Source: TMED88 sp964515335 (GTDB lineage: Bacteria > Myxococcota_A > UBA9160 > UBA4427). From it: a stretch of DNA of 64,000 nt. The DNA lies in contig CAZETS010000023.1 in the NCBI GenBank assembly GCA_964515335.1, positions 1 to 64,000 of the forward strand, read 5' to 3'. Positions 50,678 to 59,186 of this stretch are shown here, piece after piece. The notes beneath the pieces were generated by a model. It did no database searches, was not told the DNA's origin, and saw only the letters and a program-made list of their open reading frames with translations. Within the stretch, counting starts at the first letter, position 1; each line of letters starts with the position of its first letter. The translations under genes and the position numbers were made by a program.

Positions 50678-51370
50678 TCAGACGGCGATACGCCTGTCCG
50701 AGTCGATCCGGCCGTCTACGAGGTTGATCAAGCGGTCCGCCGATTCGAACACCCGGGCGTCCTGCGTGACCATCAGCACGGTCGTGCCGCGCTCTCTCGC
50801 GAGTCTCCCGAACAGTCCGAGCACGATCTCTGTGTTGGCTGCGTCGAGCGCAGCGGTGGGCTCGTCGGCGAGCACGAGGGCCGGCCGGTGGATCAGCGCC
50901 CGTGCGATCGCCACGCGCTGGCGCTGGCCGCCGGAGAGCTTCTCGGGCCGGTAGTCCTGCCGTTCGCCGAGGCCGAGCTCGGTCAGCAGGGCGGCGATGC
51001 GCTCGGTCTTGTCGGCGTCCGGGTCCGGATGCAGGTCGGCCGCCATCTGCACGCTCTCGAAGGCGGTCAGTGCCGGAAAGAGGTTGTGCAGCTGGAAGAT
51101 GAAGCCGAGGTGCGTGCGGTACTCCTCGAGTCCGATGCCGCGCAGCTTGCGCAGATCGTGACCCACCGAGATCAGCCGGCCGCTCTGCGGACTGCGCAGC
51201 GCACCGATCAGCGAGAGCAGGGTGGTCTTCCCCGAGCCGGACGGCCCGGTCATGATCACGAATTCGCCGGGAGCCACCTCGAGCTCGATGTCGAACAGCA
51301 CCTGCTTGCGCGCCTCGGCATCGCCGAAAGCGTGGTCGAGGTCGCGGATCTCGATCGCGGGCTCGCTCAC
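50678..51370 (-). CDS. devA: ABC exporter ATP-binding protein, DevA family
   Basis: The 230-residue ATPase has Walker A GPSGSGKTT (near 42-50), Q-loop FIFQLHNLFPAL, signature LSGGQRQRVAIARALIHRPALVLADEPTAALD and switch His replaced in the usual position by Gln (VLMVTQDARVFESADRL). It resembles DevA of the cyanobacterial glycolipid exporter and the LolD/MacB group. GTG start 51370; the preceding gene's TGA merges with a GAGGGG ribosome-binding site. It forms a two-gene unit with the DevB-like adaptor and lacks a permease gene beside it. Confidence 0.88.
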   Translation of the reverse strand: MSEPAIEIRDLDHAFGDAEARKQVLFDIELEVAPGEFVIMTGPSGSGKTTLLSLIGALRSPQSGRLISVGHDLRKLRGIGLEEYRTHLGFIFQLHNLFPALTAFESVQMAADLHPDPDADKTERIAALLTELGLGERQDYRPEKLSGGQRQRVAIARALIHRPALVLADEPTAALDAANTEIVLGLFGRLARERGTTVLMVTQDARVFESADRLINLVDGRIDSDRRIAV

Positions 51371-51377
51371 CGGCCCC

Positions 51378-52406
51378 TCACTCCGCCGCGTGAGTCGATC
51401 CGAGGTGGATGCGCAGCTCGCCCTCGAGGTTCGTCAGTCGCCGGGCGAGCTCGTTGTCGTCGAGGCGCACCCGCACCTCGACGACGCGCAGGCCGCGGGG
51501 GCCGGTCGGGTCGACCCCGGTGATGAAGTTGCCCGAGATGATCTCGCCGACGGACTCGACGTTGCCCTGGATCGGGCCGTTCAGGGCCGGGCTGGCGAAC
51601 GTCGCGGGCTGCCCCTCCTCGACGAGGCGGATCTCGTTGGCGTGGACCTCGGCGACCGCGTACATGCTCTGCGTGGTGCCGATCTTGATGACCGGCCCGG
51701 CGGCGCCGACGCGCTCGCCCTCGCGCGCGAGCACTCGCAGCACCGAGCCGTCGAGGGGCGAGCGCACCAGCGTCTGCTCGAGCCGCGCCTCGGCCTGTAC
51801 GACGGCGTTGCGCGCTTCGCGGGCTTCGAGACCGGCGTTGGCCTCGAGGCGCTCGAGCACCGCGTTGGACTCGGCGAGCTCCTCCTCGGTGCGGCGGACG
51901 CGCAGCTTCGCATCGCGGAACTCGCGGCCGGCGCTGAAGCCCTTCTGGCTGAGGTCCTTCTGGCTCGTGACCTCGTTCTGTGCGTACTCGAGCTCGGCCT
52001 CGATGGCGCGCAGCCGGGCGCGCTGCGCCTCGACCTCGAGCGGCTGCAGGTTGGCGCGCTCGAGCCGGATGCGCGACTGCTCGAGCTCGGCGGAGCGCAG
52101 CTGATAGCTCTCGAGCAGCACGAGCACCTGTCCCTGCACCACCTCGTTGCCCTCGCGCACGAGGATCTGCTTGACGACGTCGGTGTTCGCCGAGGCGACG
52201 TTCACGACACCGCTCGCGGGCTCGAGTCGTGCGAGGGCCACGAGGCTGACCCGGCGGACCGGCTCCTGGGCCCAGGCCGTCCCGACGTCGACCGCGTCCC
52301 CACAGCCACCCGCCCCCAGCTCGATCGCGAGCAGCGCGATCGTGGCGAGGAGGGGATGGGCTCGCGCGGCGTGCCGCGCGCGAAATGTGCGGAGCATTTC
52401 CATCAT
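51378..52406 (-). CDS. devB: DevB-family periplasmic adaptor (HlyD-like) of an ABC exporter
   Basis: The 342-residue protein has a signal segment (LLATIALLAIELGAGGCG, possibly lipidated at Cys35), an N-terminal beta barrel start (LARLEPASGVVNVASANTDVVKQILVREGNEVVQGQVLVLLES) and a long coiled-coil hairpin (about 100-220, rich in Glu/Arg/Leu). The return lipoyl-like part is TLVRSPLDGSVLRVLAREGERVG and the barrel MYAVAEVHANEIRLVEEGQPATFASPALNG follows. This is the adaptor of DevBCA-type exporters, which deliver lipids or glycolipids to the outer membrane with a TolC partner. It immediately precedes devA; devC is not between them. Confidence 0.86.
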   Translation of the reverse strand: MMEMLRTFRARHAARAHPLLATIALLAIELGAGGCGDAVDVGTAWAQEPVRRVSLVALARLEPASGVVNVASANTDVVKQILVREGNEVVQGQVLVLLESYQLRSAELEQSRIRLERANLQPLEVEAQRARLRAIEAELEYAQNEVTSQKDLSQKGFSAGREFRDAKLRVRRTEEELAESNAVLERLEANAGLEAREARNAVVQAEARLEQTLVRSPLDGSVLRVLAREGERVGAAGPVIKIGTTQSMYAVAEVHANEIRLVEEGQPATFASPALNGPIQGNVESVGEIISGNFITGVDPTGPRGLRVVEVRVRLDDNELARRLTNLEGELRIHLGSTHAAE

Positions 52407-52517
52407 CGGATGCGGATCGGCTTCCCGATCGCCGGCCGCTCGGCACCCCGGCGACGGCGTGGCAGGGCGGCCGGGTCCTGTCCACGGGCCGCCGCGATGG
52501 AGGCCCGACAGTATAGG

Positions 52518-53948
52518 TCAGCGGTTCGCGTTCACCCGCTCGCCTGCGATCCAGACACCGGCGACGTCGAGCGCGTTCAATCGCCCTCGCGCGGCGGCCC
52601 AGCTGCGGTCGAGCAGACACAGATCGGCGCTCGCGCCGGCGCAGAGTCGACGCGGTGTCCCGCCCGGCATGGCGAGCGGCGCGGTGAAAAGACCGAGCGC
52701 CTCCTCGGGCGAGAGCGCCTCTTGCGGGCCGAGGGGCGCGCCCGCGTCGGTGCGCCGCTCGACGGCCGCGCGCATGGCACGCCACGGATCCGGGTCGCCG
52801 AAGGGCGCGTCGGTGCCGCCGCCGAGGGCGACGCCGGCATCGAGCAGTCCGCGGCCGCGGTACAGCCAGGGCCGATCGGCTTCGGCTACGTCGCTCAGGT
52901 AGGCGTCGCCGCGTTCGCCGACGAAGTTCGGCTGGGTGACCACCGTGAGCGGCAGTCGCGCCAGCCACCGGGCGCAGTCGGGCGGGGCGATGCTGGCGTG
53001 CTCGATGCGGTCGGCCTCGCTGCAGCCGGCCTCCTCGAGGGCCGACAGGGCGAAGACCAGCTCGGCCCGGGTCACGCAGTGGAAGGCCACGCCGCGCTCG
53101 TCGTGGTGCGCGGCCACGATGGACGCGAGCAGGTCGCTTCGATCGGGCAGGGCGTTCTCGTCGAGCATCACTTTGAGGGCGCCGCGCTCGACCCGCGGCG
53201 CACCGGGCAGGGGCAGCCCGGCCCGGCCCATCACGCGAAGCCGCTGCGGAAGATCGCCGCGACGGCTGGCCTGCTCGAGGATGGCGAGGCTCTGCGCGTC
53301 GTTCGCCACCGTCGCGTCGCAGACGGAAGTGACACCGAAAGATGTCAGCAGGGCGCCGACGCGCGCGAGGTCGGGCAGCGCCCGGTCGCCGAGGTGAGCG
53401 CGCAGCCAGGCGTCGGCGCGGTCGAGACGGCCGCTGGGTTGGCGGTCGCGGTCGAGCTCGAGTCCGGGCGGTCGGTCGTCGGCGGGCACCTCGCCGAGCA
53501 GCGCGATCGCGCGCGAGTTGAGGATCCAGCGCGCTCCGCTGCGATGCTGGATGCGGATGGGGCGGTCGGGGCCCAGTCGGTCGAGTGCGTGGCGCTCGAG
53601 GTCGCCCGCCACGCTCTCGTGGTAGCCGACGCCACGAAGCCAGCGCTCCGCAGGGGCGTCCGCGGCGGCGGCGTGCAGCGCGGCCGACAGGCCGGCCTGA
53701 TCGGTCACCTCCGGCGGGCCGCAGCGCACCGATTCCAGCGAGGCCGCGAGGGCGAGCAGGTGGATGTGGTGGTCGTGCAGCCCCGGCAGCAAGGCGCCGC
53801 CGCGAGCGTCGATCCTGGACTCGCCGGGCTCGTCGGGCAGCGCGGGCGCGACGGCCTCGATCCGCCCGTCGCGCAGGCGCAGGTCCGCCCGCTTGCCGTC
53901 GATCTCGGCGTTCCGGATGAGCCACGCGTGTCGGGTCGGATCCGGCAT
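52518..53948 (-). CDS. amidohydrolase family protein (YtcJ-like)
   Basis: The 476-residue protein starts WLIRNAEIDGKRADLRLRDGRIEAV near 10-34, followed by the metal-binding HxH in LHDHHIHLLAL, FHCVTRAELVFALSALEEAG, RIEHASIAPPDCARW and LGGGTDAPFGDPDPW with the metal Asp. The LCAGASADLCLLDRSW C-terminus is typical of the composite beta domain. This is the Amidohydrolase_3/YtcJ pattern, which cleaves C-N or related bonds in unknown substrates. Upstream in-frame sequence to 54080 is uncharacteristic and Arg-rich, so ATG 53948 is preferred. It lies 111 bases downstream of nothing on its strand and is divergent from the small gene at 54163. Confidence 0.85.
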   Translation of the reverse strand: MPDPTRHAWLIRNAEIDGKRADLRLRDGRIEAVAPALPDEPGESRIDARGGALLPGLHDHHIHLLALAASLESVRCGPPEVTDQAGLSAALHAAAADAPAERWLRGVGYHESVAGDLERHALDRLGPDRPIRIQHRSGARWILNSRAIALLGEVPADDRPPGLELDRDRQPSGRLDRADAWLRAHLGDRALPDLARVGALLTSFGVTSVCDATVANDAQSLAILEQASRRGDLPQRLRVMGRAGLPLPGAPRVERGALKVMLDENALPDRSDLLASIVAAHHDERGVAFHCVTRAELVFALSALEEAGCSEADRIEHASIAPPDCARWLARLPLTVVTQPNFVGERGDAYLSDVAEADRPWLYRGRGLLDAGVALGGGTDAPFGDPDPWRAMRAAVERRTDAGAPLGPQEALSPEEALGLFTAPLAMPGGTPRRLCAGASADLCLLDRSWAAARGRLNALDVAGVWIAGERVNANR

Positions 53949-54089
53949 CTCGCTCTCGTGCGCCCGCGTCGTCGCCCTCGTCGCCGCCCGGGTCGGTGGT
54001 CGTGGAGCCCGGTCGTCGCGATCCGGCCCTGCAGCGTGACTGCAGCCATCGCGCGAAGGGGCGGTGCGCCCGCCTAACATCCGGCCGGG

Positions 54090-54099
54090 ATAGCGCTAT
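54090..54099. promoter_or_regulatory. perfect palindrome ATAGCGCTAT in divergent region
   Basis: A 10-base perfect palindrome lies between the amidohydrolase and the small gene at 54163. CCGGCCGG, itself a palindrome, is just to its left. It could be a regulator half-site. There is no independent evidence. Confidence 0.25.
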
Positions 54100-54162
54100 T
54101 TTCACGCCCCCGCTCGCCAGGACGGCACGGGATCAGAGAGCCAGGAGGCGAGGAACGACTGT

Positions 54163-54471
54163 ATGGCGGTCTTGAAGGCAGGAACCCGACTGAAGAGCGC
54201 GGTCTGCAACACCGAGGTGATGATCGTGGCGGCGCCGAAGGACGACGTCGCACTCACCTGCGGCGGTGCGCCGCTGGTGGACATGGCGGCCGAGAAGCCC
54301 GGCGGTGCGGTCGCGGACGACGCGAAGGAAGGCACGCAGATCGGCAAGCGGTACGTCAACGAGGCGGGCGATCTCGAGGTTTTGTGCACGAAGCCGGGCG
54401 AGGGCTCCCTGGCCGTCGGCGGCGCTGCGCTGACCATCAAGGGCGCCAAGCCGCTTCCGTCCTCCGACTGA
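54163..54471 (+). CDS. small protein of unknown function preceding an acyl-CoA ligase
   Basis: The 102-residue product begins MAVLKAGTRLKSAVCNTEVMIVA and contains three Cys (15, 33, 74) in a beta-like, Gly/Ala-rich chain (DDVALTCGGAPLVDMAAEKPGG, AGDLEVLCTKPGEGSLAVGGAALTI). No domain is recognised. AGGAGG at 54143-54148 precedes the ATG. Placed 159 bases before an AMP-dependent acyl-CoA ligase, it may belong to the same catabolic unit. Its final codons and stop begin a 17-base tandem repeat. Confidence 0.7.
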   Translation: MAVLKAGTRLKSAVCNTEVMIVAAPKDDVALTCGGAPLVDMAAEKPGGAVADDAKEGTQIGKRYVNEAGDLEVLCTKPGEGSLAVGGAALTIKGAKPLPSSD

Positions 54472-54523
54472 TTTCCGTCCTTGGGCTGATCCCGTCCTGC
54501 GACTGATTCCGTCCCGAGACTGA
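54455..54523. repeat. four tandem 17-bp repeats starting at a stop codon
   Basis: Consensus TTCCGTCCTsCGACTGA occurs at 54455-54471, 54473-54489, 54490-54506 and 54507-54523. The first copy is the final codons and TGA of the small gene. Copies 2 and 4 differ from the consensus at two to four positions. Every copy ends in TGA. Confidence 0.75.
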
Positions 54524-54630
54524 GCGACTACCCCCGTTCCCGGCCGCCGCGCCGGGGACCGTGAGCGCGGACCTCGCCCCAAGCGAACGCGGGTCTGCAA
54601 CAGCCGGCGAACGAGCGAGCGATACCCGAC

Positions 54631-56139
54631 ATGAACCTGATGATGATCCTCGAGATGGCCGCCCAGGGCTTCGGAGACCGCGTCGCCTTCAAGAACGAGG
54701 GCGACGAGCTCACCTACGCCGAGCTCTTCCGGGCTGCCGGCGCCACCGCCGCGCAGCTTCGCGAGAGCGGCGCAGGGCACCTCGCGGTGCTCGACGTGAG
54801 CAGCCTGGCGCTGCCGGTCGGCGTCTTCGGCGCCGCGTGGGCCGGGCGGCCCTTCGTTCCGCTCAACTACCGCCTGACCGGAGCCGAGCTCGAGAGCCTG
54901 GTGGGCCAGATCGCGCCGTCGCGCCTGGTCACCGAGGCCGAGCGCGTCGACGGGCTGAGCTCGCTCGAGGCCACCGAGGTGCTCGCCCGCGAGCACTTCC
55001 TGGACGCCGCCCGCGACGAGTCCAACGAGCCGCTCTCGGAAGAGTGGGGGATGGATCCGGACGAGATCGCGATCCTGCTCTTCACCAGCGGTACGACCGG
55101 CCCGCCGAAGGCCGCGGTGATCCGCCACAAGCACCTCGTGTCGTACATCCTCGGCTCGGTCGAGTACATGTCGGCCGACGAGTCCGACGCGGCGCTCGTC
55201 TCGGTGCCGCCGTATCACATCGCCGGCATGGCGGCGATCGCGAGCTCGGTCTACTCGGGCCGGCGCATCGTTCAGCTGCCGAACTTCAGCGCCGAGCGCT
55301 GGCTCGAGCTCGCCCGCGAGGAGCAGATCACCAACGCCTTCGTGGTGCCGACCATGCTGTCGCGCATCATCGAGGTGCTCGAGGCCGAGGGAAGGAGCGA
55401 CGCCGGCCTCCCGAGCCTGCGCGCGCTGTCCTACGGCGGCGGCAAGATGCCGCAGGCGGTGATCGAGAAGGCGATGGACCTGTTTCCCGACGTCGCCTTC
55501 GCGAACGCCTACGGGCTGACCGAGACGAGCTCGACGATCTCGATCCTCGGCCCCGACGACCATCGCTCCGCGGTGGCGAGCGACGACCCGGCCGTGCGGC
55601 GCCGCATCGTCTCGGTCGGGCAGCCGCTGCCGTCCGTCGAGGTCGAGATCCGCGACGACGACGGCAACGCGCTCGGGCCGAACGAGCGCGGCGAGATCTT
55701 CGTGCGCGGCGAGCAGGTCTCCGGTGAGTACCTCGGCAAGGGGTCCCGGCTCACCGACGACGGCTGGTTCCCGACGCGCGACGGCGGCTCGGTCGATGCC
55801 GAGGGCTACCTGTTCATCGAGGGCCGTATCGACGACATCATCGTGCGGGGCGGCGAGAACATATCTCCCGGTGAGATCGAGGACGTATTGCTCGAGCACG
55901 AGGCCGTCGCCGACGCGGCGGTGGTGGGCCTGCCGGACGAGCAGTGGGGCGAGAAGGTCTGCGCGGTGGTGGTCTGCAAGGCGGGCCAGACCGCGGGGGT
56001 GCCCGAGCTGCAGCAGTGGGTCAAGGACCGGCTGCGCTCTTCGCGCACGCCCGAGACGATCGACTTCTGGGACGAGCTTCCCTACAACGAGACGGGCAAG
56101 CTGCTGCGCCGCAAGGTCCGCGCATCGTTGATGGAGTGA
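54631..56139 (+). CDS. AMP-dependent acyl-CoA ligase
   Basis: The 502-residue protein is a class I adenylate-forming enzyme. Its P-loop LLFTSGTTGPPKAA is near 150-163, then SVPPYHIAG, AYGLTETSS in A5, the YxxxGE-like SGEYLG, DGWFPTRDGG, the hinge RIDDIIVRGGENISPGEIEDVL and the C-terminal lysine in LPYNETGKLLRRKVR. It activates a carboxylic acid with ATP and transfers it to CoA; the acid is not determined. ATG 54631. It is followed at 15 bases by an enoyl-CoA hydratase homologue and then a CaiB-type CoA transferase, suggesting degradation of a fatty or aromatic acid. Confidence 0.93.
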   Translation: MNLMMILEMAAQGFGDRVAFKNEGDELTYAELFRAAGATAAQLRESGAGHLAVLDVSSLALPVGVFGAAWAGRPFVPLNYRLTGAELESLVGQIAPSRLVTEAERVDGLSSLEATEVLAREHFLDAARDESNEPLSEEWGMDPDEIAILLFTSGTTGPPKAAVIRHKHLVSYILGSVEYMSADESDAALVSVPPYHIAGMAAIASSVYSGRRIVQLPNFSAERWLELAREEQITNAFVVPTMLSRIIEVLEAEGRSDAGLPSLRALSYGGGKMPQAVIEKAMDLFPDVAFANAYGLTETSSTISILGPDDHRSAVASDDPAVRRRIVSVGQPLPSVEVEIRDDDGNALGPNERGEIFVRGEQVSGEYLGKGSRLTDDGWFPTRDGGSVDAEGYLFIEGRIDDIIVRGGENISPGEIEDVLLEHEAVADAAVVGLPDEQWGEKVCAVVVCKAGQTAGVPELQQWVKDRLRSSRTPETIDFWDELPYNETGKLLRRKVRASLME

Positions 56140-56154
56140 CGAGGTGAGGCGGGC

Positions 56155-57183
56155 GTGAGCGGCACCGCCGAGCCGCGGATCCACTCGCTCCCCGAGGCGC
56201 TCGCGCGTCTCGAATCGCCCTATGGTCCGGAAGAGCTGGCCACGCTGACGGGCGAGGGCGTGCTGGTGGTCGACCTGCCGGCAACCGACGGCGCCGCACA
56301 GAGCGAGCGCGTCGTCGCGCGAGCCGCGCGGGTGCTCGCGCGGCTGGCCTGTCCCACGATCGCTCTGGCGCCGCGTGGACCCGGCCGGCTCGTCGAGTCG
56401 CTCGCCGCGGCGTTCGACCTGCGCCTCGCCACCGGCGACGGGCTCGCCGAGGTGCTCGGGTCGATCCGCCGCTGTCCGCAGGCGAGTCTCGCACTCGTGC
56501 AGCTGCTGCGACACAACGCGCTGCTCGGCGTCCACGAAGGGCTGATCGCCGAGTCGCTCGTGTACTCGACCCTGCAGTCGGGCGAGGAGTTCGCGCGCTG
56601 GGGTGCGAGCCGGCCGGTGCGTGCGGTGCGATCGCCCGAGCGGCCGGTGCTGCGCGTCGAGCGGGAGGCGCAGCGGCTCCTGCTCACCCTCGATCGGCCC
56701 GAGCGGCACAATGCCTTCGGCGTGCACCTTCGCGATGCCCTCGTCGAGGCGCTCGCGCTCGCGGCCTCGGACGAATCGATCACCGAGATCGTGCTGCGCG
56801 GCGAGGGGCCGTCCTTCTGCAGCGGCGGCGACCTCGACGAGTTCGGCAGCCTGCCGGATCCGGCCACCGCCCACACCGTGCGCTCGACCCGCCACCCGGC
56901 GCGCTGGCTCGCGTCGCTGGCCGGGCGCGCCCGCGCCGAGCTGCACGGCGCCTGTGTGGGCGCCGGCGTCGAGCTGCCGGCCTTCGCCTCGCAGGTCGTG
57001 GCGTGGCGGAACGCGTACTTCCAGCTGCCGGAGCTGGGTATGGGGCTGGTCCCGGGCGCCGGCGGCACGGTGAGCCTGCCGCGCCGGATCGGGCGACAGC
57101 GCACCGCCTGGCTGGCGATCACGGGTGAGCGGATCGACGCCGAGACCGCGCTCGCCTGGGGGCTCGTCGACGAGCTTCTCTGA
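56155..57183 (+). CDS. enoyl-CoA hydratase/isomerase family protein with N-terminal extension
   Basis: The 342-residue protein has a C-terminal crotonase fold (about 160-342). It shows RLLLTLDRPERHNAF, IVLRGEGPSFCSGGDLDEFG, LHGACVGAGVELPAFA, and FQLPELGMGLVPGAGGTVSLPRRIGR with oxyanion and catalytic-loop residues. About 150 residues precede it, including ECPTIALAP-like and LVQLLRHNALLGVHEGLIAESLVYSTLQSGEEF segments, a layout seen in an actinobacterial-type crotonase subgroup. GTG start 56155 is 15 bases after the acyl-CoA ligase. It hydrates or isomerises an enoyl-CoA. Confidence 0.87.
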   Translation: MSGTAEPRIHSLPEALARLESPYGPEELATLTGEGVLVVDLPATDGAAQSERVVARAARVLARLACPTIALAPRGPGRLVESLAAAFDLRLATGDGLAEVLGSIRRCPQASLALVQLLRHNALLGVHEGLIAESLVYSTLQSGEEFARWGASRPVRAVRSPERPVLRVEREAQRLLLTLDRPERHNAFGVHLRDALVEALALAASDESITEIVLRGEGPSFCSGGDLDEFGSLPDPATAHTVRSTRHPARWLASLAGRARAELHGACVGAGVELPAFASQVVAWRNAYFQLPELGMGLVPGAGGTVSLPRRIGRQRTAWLAITGERIDAETALAWGLVDELL

Positions 57184-57248
57184 GGGCCGCCCGCCGTGGT
57201 TACACTCCGTGGCTCGGCGGCGCGCGGTTGCGCGGGGAGGCGGCAGCG

Positions 57249-58454
57249 ATGGCGGGACCGATGGACGGCGTGAAGGTCGTCGAGATGGGCGTGTGGGTAG
57301 CGGGCCCGGCGGCGGGCGGGATCCTGGCCGACTGGGGGGCGGACGTCGTGAAGATCGAGCCGCACGGCGTCGGCGACCCGTCGCGGCTCTTCCAGTCGAT
57401 GTTCGGCGTGGAGCTGCCCTTCAACCCGATCTTCGAGAACGACAACCGCAACAAGCGCTCGATCGTGCTCGATCTGCGCAGCGAGGACGGCCTGGCGGTG
57501 GCCCGCGAGCTGATCGACGAGGCGGACGTCTTCCTCAGCAACGTTCGCCCGGCCGGCCTCGCGCGACTGGGTCTCGATCCCGATACGCTCCTCGCCCGCA
57601 ACGAGCGCCTGGTGTACTGCTCGATCACCGGCTACGGGCTCGAGGGCCCGGAGGCCGACCGCGCCGCCTACGACATTGCTGCCTTCTGGGCGCGCAGCGG
57701 TGTGGCGGCCTCGCTGATGGCGCCCGGCGGAACGCCGCCGTTCCAGCGCGGCGGCATGGGCGATCACAACACCGGGCTCGCCGGGGCGGGTGCGATCTCG
57801 GCGGCGCTCTTCGCCCGCGAGAAGACCGGCAAGGGACAGCTCGTCTCGACCTCGCTGATGCGCGAGGGCATGTACACGATGAGCTTCGACATGTCGTTGG
57901 CGGTGCGGCTCGGAGTTCCCGTGGCCGTGGCCGACCGCAAGACGATGGGCAACCCGGCGATCAACAACTACCAGGACCGCGACGGCAAGTGGTTCTGGCT
58001 GGTCGGCCTGGAGGGCGAGCGGCACTGGCCGCCGCTGGCCCGGGCGGTGGGGCATCCGGAGTGGCTCGAGGATCCGCGCTTCGCCGAGCCCGCGGCGCGG
58101 GCCGAGAACGCGGCGGCGCTGATCGGCATGCTCGACGAGATCTTCGCGACGCGCAGCCGCGAGCAGTGGGGCGAGGTCTTCGACGCCGAGCAGGACCTCT
58201 GGTGGGCGCCCGTGCAGTCGATCGAAGAGGTGGTCGCCGACCCGCAGGCCCACGCGGCGGGTGGCTTCGCCGAGGTGCCGGACGGTGTGGCCACGACGCT
58301 GCTGCCGGCCACGCCCGCCGACTTCCACGGCACCCCGATCGAGCACCGCTGCATGGCGCCGGCCCACGGCGAGCACGGCGAGGAGATCCTTCGCGAGCTC
58401 GGGCGCAGCGACGAGCAGATCGCCGTGCTGCGAGCCTCGGGGGCGCTCGGGTAG
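57249..58454 (+). CDS. CaiB/BaiF-family CoA transferase
   Basis: The 401-residue protein begins MAGPMDGVKVVEMGVWVAGPAAGGILADWGADVVKIE, the hallmark opening of family III CoA transferases. NKRSIVLDLRSEDGLAVARELIDEADVFLSNVRPAGLARLG follows, then the catalytic Asp in AAYDIAAFWARSG, with GQLVSTSLMREGMYTMSFDM in the second domain. These enzymes move CoA between carboxylates, forming a covalent Asp intermediate. ATG 57249 follows GGGGAGG (57234-57240) by 8 bases; an upstream TTG is less likely. It is the third enzyme of the ligase/hydratase set. Confidence 0.92.
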   Translation: MAGPMDGVKVVEMGVWVAGPAAGGILADWGADVVKIEPHGVGDPSRLFQSMFGVELPFNPIFENDNRNKRSIVLDLRSEDGLAVARELIDEADVFLSNVRPAGLARLGLDPDTLLARNERLVYCSITGYGLEGPEADRAAYDIAAFWARSGVAASLMAPGGTPPFQRGGMGDHNTGLAGAGAISAALFAREKTGKGQLVSTSLMREGMYTMSFDMSLAVRLGVPVAVADRKTMGNPAINNYQDRDGKWFWLVGLEGERHWPPLARAVGHPEWLEDPRFAEPAARAENAAALIGMLDEIFATRSREQWGEVFDAEQDLWWAPVQSIEEVVADPQAHAAGGFAEVPDGVATTLLPATPADFHGTPIEHRCMAPAHGEHGEEILRELGRSDEQIAVLRASGALG

Positions 58455-58469
58455 AGCCTGGGGCTCGCG

Positions 58470-58511
58470 CCGGTCACGCGCGGATGGGCGAGCCCGCCCG
58501 CGCGTGACCGG
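58470..58511. terminator. strong bidirectional hairpin terminator
   Basis: Arms 58470-58483 and 58498-58511 are perfectly complementary over 14 pairs, with a 14-base loop that holds a further GGG/CCC pairing. It lies between convergent genes that end at 58454 (+) and 58527 (-). No U-tract. Confidence 0.6.
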
Positions 58512-58526
58512 TGACCGAGCAGTGGC

Positions 58527-59186
58527 TCAGAAGTTGATCCCGGCGTAGACGCCGGTGCTCCAGTAGCTGTTGTTCGTCTGGCTCTGGGTGAAGGAGTGGT
58601 TGTAGCGGAGGTCGGCGCCGACGCTGATGCGGTCGACCACCAGTACGTCTACACCGGCTCCGAACTGCATGCCGAGGTCGAGGTAGCTGGTGGTGTTCGA
58701 CGGCGGCGAGTTCACCAGGAACGCGAGACCGACGGGCACGACGAACGGCCGGATGCGGCCGCTACCGAGGTCGTCGAAGCGCACCTTGGGGGCGATCGTC
58801 ACGTTCAAAGAGGTGACGTTGACCTGCCGCACGACTGTTGTGCCGAGCAAAGCTTGGGCCGCATTGACGACGTTCTGGTCCGAGAACTGGGAGAACTCGG
58901 CGAAGATCTCGCCCATCACCCGAGCGCCGCCCATGTCCTCCATCTCCATCATGCTGAGATCGAGGCCGGCGGCCATCGACCAGCCTCCTCGAGAGCTGTT
59001 GGCGTTGCCCGTAGCCAGCGTGTCCGTGAAGATCTCTCCGCCCCGGTTCGTCGTGAGCGCCGAGTACGCGCCGCGGAAGAACACCTGGTTGTTGTATTGC
59101 GCCTCTTCGTCGGCTGCTGCAAGCCCCGCCGTGATGCACGAGGCCAGCGCGGCGACGAGACTTGCCACGATGATTCGAATGGTCAT
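58527..59186 (-). CDS. small outer-membrane beta-barrel protein
   Basis: The 219-residue product has a signal peptide (VASLVAALASCITAGLAA) and alternating amphipathic strands (WSMAAGLDLSMMEMEDMGG, RVMGEIFAEFSQF, SVGADLRYNHSFTQSQTN), ending in the C-terminal aromatic signature VYAGINF. It looks like an OmpA/OmpW-class eight- to ten-strand barrel without a recognised domain. ATG 59186 follows AAGGAG nine bases upstream. It is convergent with the CaiB gene and preceded by an unusual AT-richer non-coding region. Function unknown. Confidence 0.78.
   Translation of the reverse strand: MTIRIIVASLVAALASCITAGLAAADEEAQYNNQVFFRGAYSALTTNRGGEIFTDTLATGNANSSRGGWSMAAGLDLSMMEMEDMGGARVMGEIFAEFSQFSDQNVVNAAQALLGTTVVRQVNVTSLNVTIAPKVRFDDLGSGRIRPFVVPVGLAFLVNSPPSNTTSYLDLGMQFGAGVDVLVVDRISVGADLRYNHSFTQSQTNNSYWSTGVYAGINF

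Noticed and set aside
54455..54523. Short tandem array considered as a CRISPR array
   Set aside because: Units are adjacent with no spacers and only 17 bases long; this is a plain tandem duplication.
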